6,493 bases of DNA, taken from positions 1-6,493 of the forward strand of contig JAEZVM010000204.1 in NCBI GenBank assembly GCA_023420795.1, given 5' to 3'. Numbering within the stretch: the stretch's first letter is position 1; every line of letters starts with the position of its first letter. Under the pieces are notes generated by a model. That model did not search any database. It saw only the letters and a list, made by a program, of their open reading frames with translations, and was not told where the DNA came from. Shown piece by piece: positions 4,493 to 6,493 of this stretch. The position numbers were made by a program, and so were the translations under genes. Source of the DNA: Pseudomonadota bacterium (GTDB lineage: Bacteria; Pseudomonadota; Gammaproteobacteria; Burkholderiales; Burkholderiaceae_D).

Positions 4493-6493
4493 TTAGTGAT
4501 ATACCCGTTCGGGATGGTGTTGCCTGTACCAGTCAGCAAACTGGCCGGCCGCCATGGGTGGACTGATCAGGTAACCCTGGCCCAGATCGCAATCCCTGTC
4601 GCGCAGCAGATCGAGTGCCTCTTCCGATTCAATGCCTTCCGCGACGACTTCCACGCTGAGTTTCTTGCCCAGTGCAATGACCGTTTCGGCAATCGCGAGG
4701 GAACGATTGTCGGAATCGATGTTGCGGATGAAAGACTGATCGACTTTCAATTTATCTATCGGGAATTGGGAGAGGTAGCTCAGACTTGAATAGCCGGTAC
4801 CGAAATCGTCCAGAGAAATTCGTAGTCCCAGCTGCTTCAGGCCTGCCAGCGTTTTTGCCGCTTCCTCGACCTGCTTCATCACCGTGCTCTCCGTGACCTC
4901 CAGTTCCAGGTAGGACGGATCTATCTTGGTAGCCTTGACTGCCTCGGCGACATTGCGGGAAAAATCCCGCGCACGAAACTGAATCGGTGATACGTTGACC
5001 GCTACCCGGATCGGGGGCAAGCCTTTGTTTCGCCAGGCTTGGTGCTGGCGGCATGCTTCCTGTATCACCCAGTGCCCGAGCTGGTTGATCAACCCGCTTG
5101 CCTCGGCCGCCATAATGAACTCTGACGGCATGATCACCTCGGTGCTGCTTTGCCGCCAGCGAATCAACGCCTCTGCGCCGCGTACCTGCCGGGTCTGGGT
5201 ATCCACAATCGGCTGGTAAAACAATTCAAAATTGTTTTCGTGAATACTCTGACGCAGCTTCTGTTCCAGCGTAAAGACCCGCTGCGTATTGGTATTTATT
5301 TCGGTCGTAAAGAATTGATAGGTATTGCGACCATTGGCCTTGGCGTAATACATGGCGGCATCGGCATGACGAATCAGCACCTCGATCGCCTCGCCATCGG
5401 CCGGATACACACTGATGCCGATACTCGGCGATGTCCGCAACTCCAAGTCTTTCACATGGTAGGGTTCGGACAGCTTGTCCAGCAAATGCTTGGCAGCGCG
5501 CGCGATATCCTGTTCTGTCTGCACGTTCGTCAGCAGCGCGATAAATTCGTCGCCGCCCAAGCGCCCCACAATATCGCTGCTGCGCACGCTCGCGCTCAGG
5601 CGCCGCGCAACTTCCTTCAGCATCATGTCACCCGTTTCATGGCCGTAGGTGTCGTTGATCGGCTTGAAGCGATCCAAGTCGAAAAACAGTACGGCGACTT
5701 TGTTCTTACCTCGCTTTTCAGCCGCAATTAAGTGACTGCCGAGTTCGTACACCAGCGCGCGGCTCGGCAAACCGGTCAAAGGATCATGCTGCGCGGCGTG
5801 CAGTGCCTTTTGTTCCGCATTTTTCTGCTCGGTGATATCCAGCGAAAAAGAACAGATGCCGAAAGGCTCGGTCGTATTTAAATCACTGACCGGAAATTTG
5901 ATGGTGTGATAGGTGTGCCAGTCGCCATCCTTGTGACGCAGCTCCTGCTCCAGATGGATAGACACGCCAGCATGCAATGCCTTGCGATCGCTTTCCAGAA
6001 TCTCCTGTGCCGTCTCCTTGGGATAGAGATCCGCGACGTTATGGCCGACGAGCGTGTCCGTGGATGCGGTCGTGACGCTTTGCAGGGCTTTATTGCAAAG
6101 AATGACCTTTCCGTTCAGGTCTCGCATGGAAATGAGCACCGGGGTATTGTCCAGAATGCTTTGCAGTTGAGAGCGCTCGCGAAGCAATTCTGCCTCGATC
6201 TCTTTTCTCTTGCTGATATCCGAAACAAAACTGACAGCCAGTCGGCCGGAGGGCGTTTCCGTCATGCTCAGGCTCGCCTCGATCGGAAACACGTTTCCGT
6301 CGCGTCTCATGCCTTTGAGTTCCATGCCGACGCCCATCGGCCGCGGATAACTTTCCCGGAAATAGGCCGAGCGCTGCTCCACATGCCGTTTGCGCGAAGC
6401 GTACGGCAACAGCATTTCGATAGGTTGCCCAATGAGCTCTTCGCGCGGATAGCCGAACATGGTTTCCGCCGTCCTGTTCACTAACCGGATGGC
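4493..6493 (-). CDS. PAS-PAS-GGDEF-EAL cyclic-di-GMP enzyme (5'-truncated by window edge)
   Basis: Signalling protein that can make and/or degrade cyclic di-GMP, the messenger controlling biofilm and motility. The frame is open to the window edge. A GTG at 6481 is not the start, because the four codons before it (AIRL) continue the PAS motif into VNRTAETMFGYPREELIGQ. Numbering from that GTG: PAS 1 ends about residue 90, PAS 2 is about 105-222, GGDEF about 232-391 and EAL about 405-655. The cyclase motif GGDEF (309-313) is intact, with an RxxD inhibitory site (RSSD, 300-303) five residues before it. The phosphodiesterase residues are also present: EAL (437-439), N496, E528, DD (558-559), K579, E615 and Q635. 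Both activities are thus possible; in many such hybrids one domain dominates. No membrane helix is visible in this part; upstream domains are unknown. The ligand of the PAS domains cannot be read from sequence. Confidence 0.95.
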   Translation of the reverse strand, partial: AIRLVNRTAETMFGYPREELIGQPIEMLLPYASRKRHVEQRSAYFRESYPRPMGVGMELKGMRRDGNVFPIEASLSMTETPSGRLAVSFVSDISKRKEIEAELLRERSQLQSILDNTPVLISMRDLNGKVILCNKALQSVTTASTDTLVGHNVADLYPKETAQEILESDRKALHAGVSIHLEQELRHKDGDWHTYHTIKFPVSDLNTTEPFGICSFSLDITEQKNAEQKALHAAQHDPLTGLPSRALVYELGSHLIAAEKRGKNKVAVLFFDLDRFKPINDTYGHETGDMMLKEVARRLSASVRSSDIVGRLGGDEFIALLTNVQTEQDIARAAKHLLDKLSEPYHVKDLELRTSPSIGISVYPADGEAIEVLIRHADAAMYYAKANGRNTYQFFTTEINTNTQRVFTLEQKLRQSIHENNFELFYQPIVDTQTRQVRGAEALIRWRQSSTEVIMPSEFIMAAEASGLINQLGHWVIQEACRQHQAWRNKGLPPIRVAVNVSPIQFRARDFSRNVAEAVKATKIDPSYLELEVTESTVMKQVEEAAKTLAGLKQLGLRISLDDFGTGYSSLSYLSQFPIDKLKVDQSFIRNIDSDNRSLAIAETVIALGKKLSVEVVAEGIESEEALDLLRDRDCDLGQGYLISPPMAAGQFADWYRQHHPERVYH

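Noticed and set aside
5150..5731. Plus-strand 193-aa open frame opposite the GGDEF and EAL region
   Set aside because: It is a shadow of a well-supported minus-strand gene, with no domain or ribosome-binding site.
6479..6481. GTG as the start codon of the c-di-GMP gene
   Set aside because: It falls in the middle of a conserved PAS motif and the frame continues to the window edge.
5906..6484. Plus-strand 192-aa open frame opposite the PAS domains
   Set aside because: It is a shadow of the minus-strand gene; long open frames opposite GC-rich genes are expected.
1..6493. CRISPR arrays, insertion sequences, tRNA or rRNA genes, prophage or defence genes
   Set aside because: No repeat-spacer pattern, transposase motif, terminal inverted repeats, RNA-gene signature or such protein families were seen on either strand.

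Overview
The window looks like ordinary chromosomal DNA from a Gram-negative proteobacterium, most likely a betaproteobacterium, possibly of the Oxalobacteraceae. That placement is an inference from GC-rich coding DNA, the protein style and an AT-rich Fur-type intergenic region; no rRNA or other marker gene is present to confirm it. An outer-membrane TonB-dependent receptor shows that the cell has an outer membrane.

Layout, left to right. (1) 1-997, plus strand: the 3' three quarters of an ammonium transporter gene (Amt family), whose 5' end lies outside the window. (2) 1018-3138, minus strand: a complete TonB-dependent ferrisiderophore receptor of 706 aa, convergent with the transporter and separated from it by only 20 bp. 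(3) 3139-3295: an AT-rich divergent control region with a strong candidate Fur box and a TATAAT hexamer on each strand. (4) 3296-4396, plus strand: a complete 366-aa, four-helix PepSY-TM membrane protein of the ferrisiderophore reductase type. (5) 4397-4492: a short convergent gap holding a 15-bp palindrome. (6) 4493-6493, minus strand: the C-terminal part of a PAS-PAS-GGDEF-EAL cyclic-di-GMP enzyme, whose 5' end lies beyond the right edge.

The functional core is the divergent pair in the middle. The receptor would bring a ferric siderophore across the outer membrane using TonB energy. The PepSY-TM protein, in the inner membrane with periplasmic domains, is a good candidate to reduce the iron and release it. 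Both genes appear to be repressed from one shared Fur site when iron is sufficient. No siderophore biosynthesis or export gene is visible, so use of a siderophore made by other organisms (a xenosiderophore) is possible. The ammonium transporter and the c-di-GMP enzyme on either side have no evident link to this pair.

No RNA genes, insertion sequences, CRISPR arrays or phage genes were seen. Nothing here amounts to a clearly undescribed system. The points most worth checking are the siderophore substrate, the shared Fur site, and the unusual translation start of the PepSY-TM gene.
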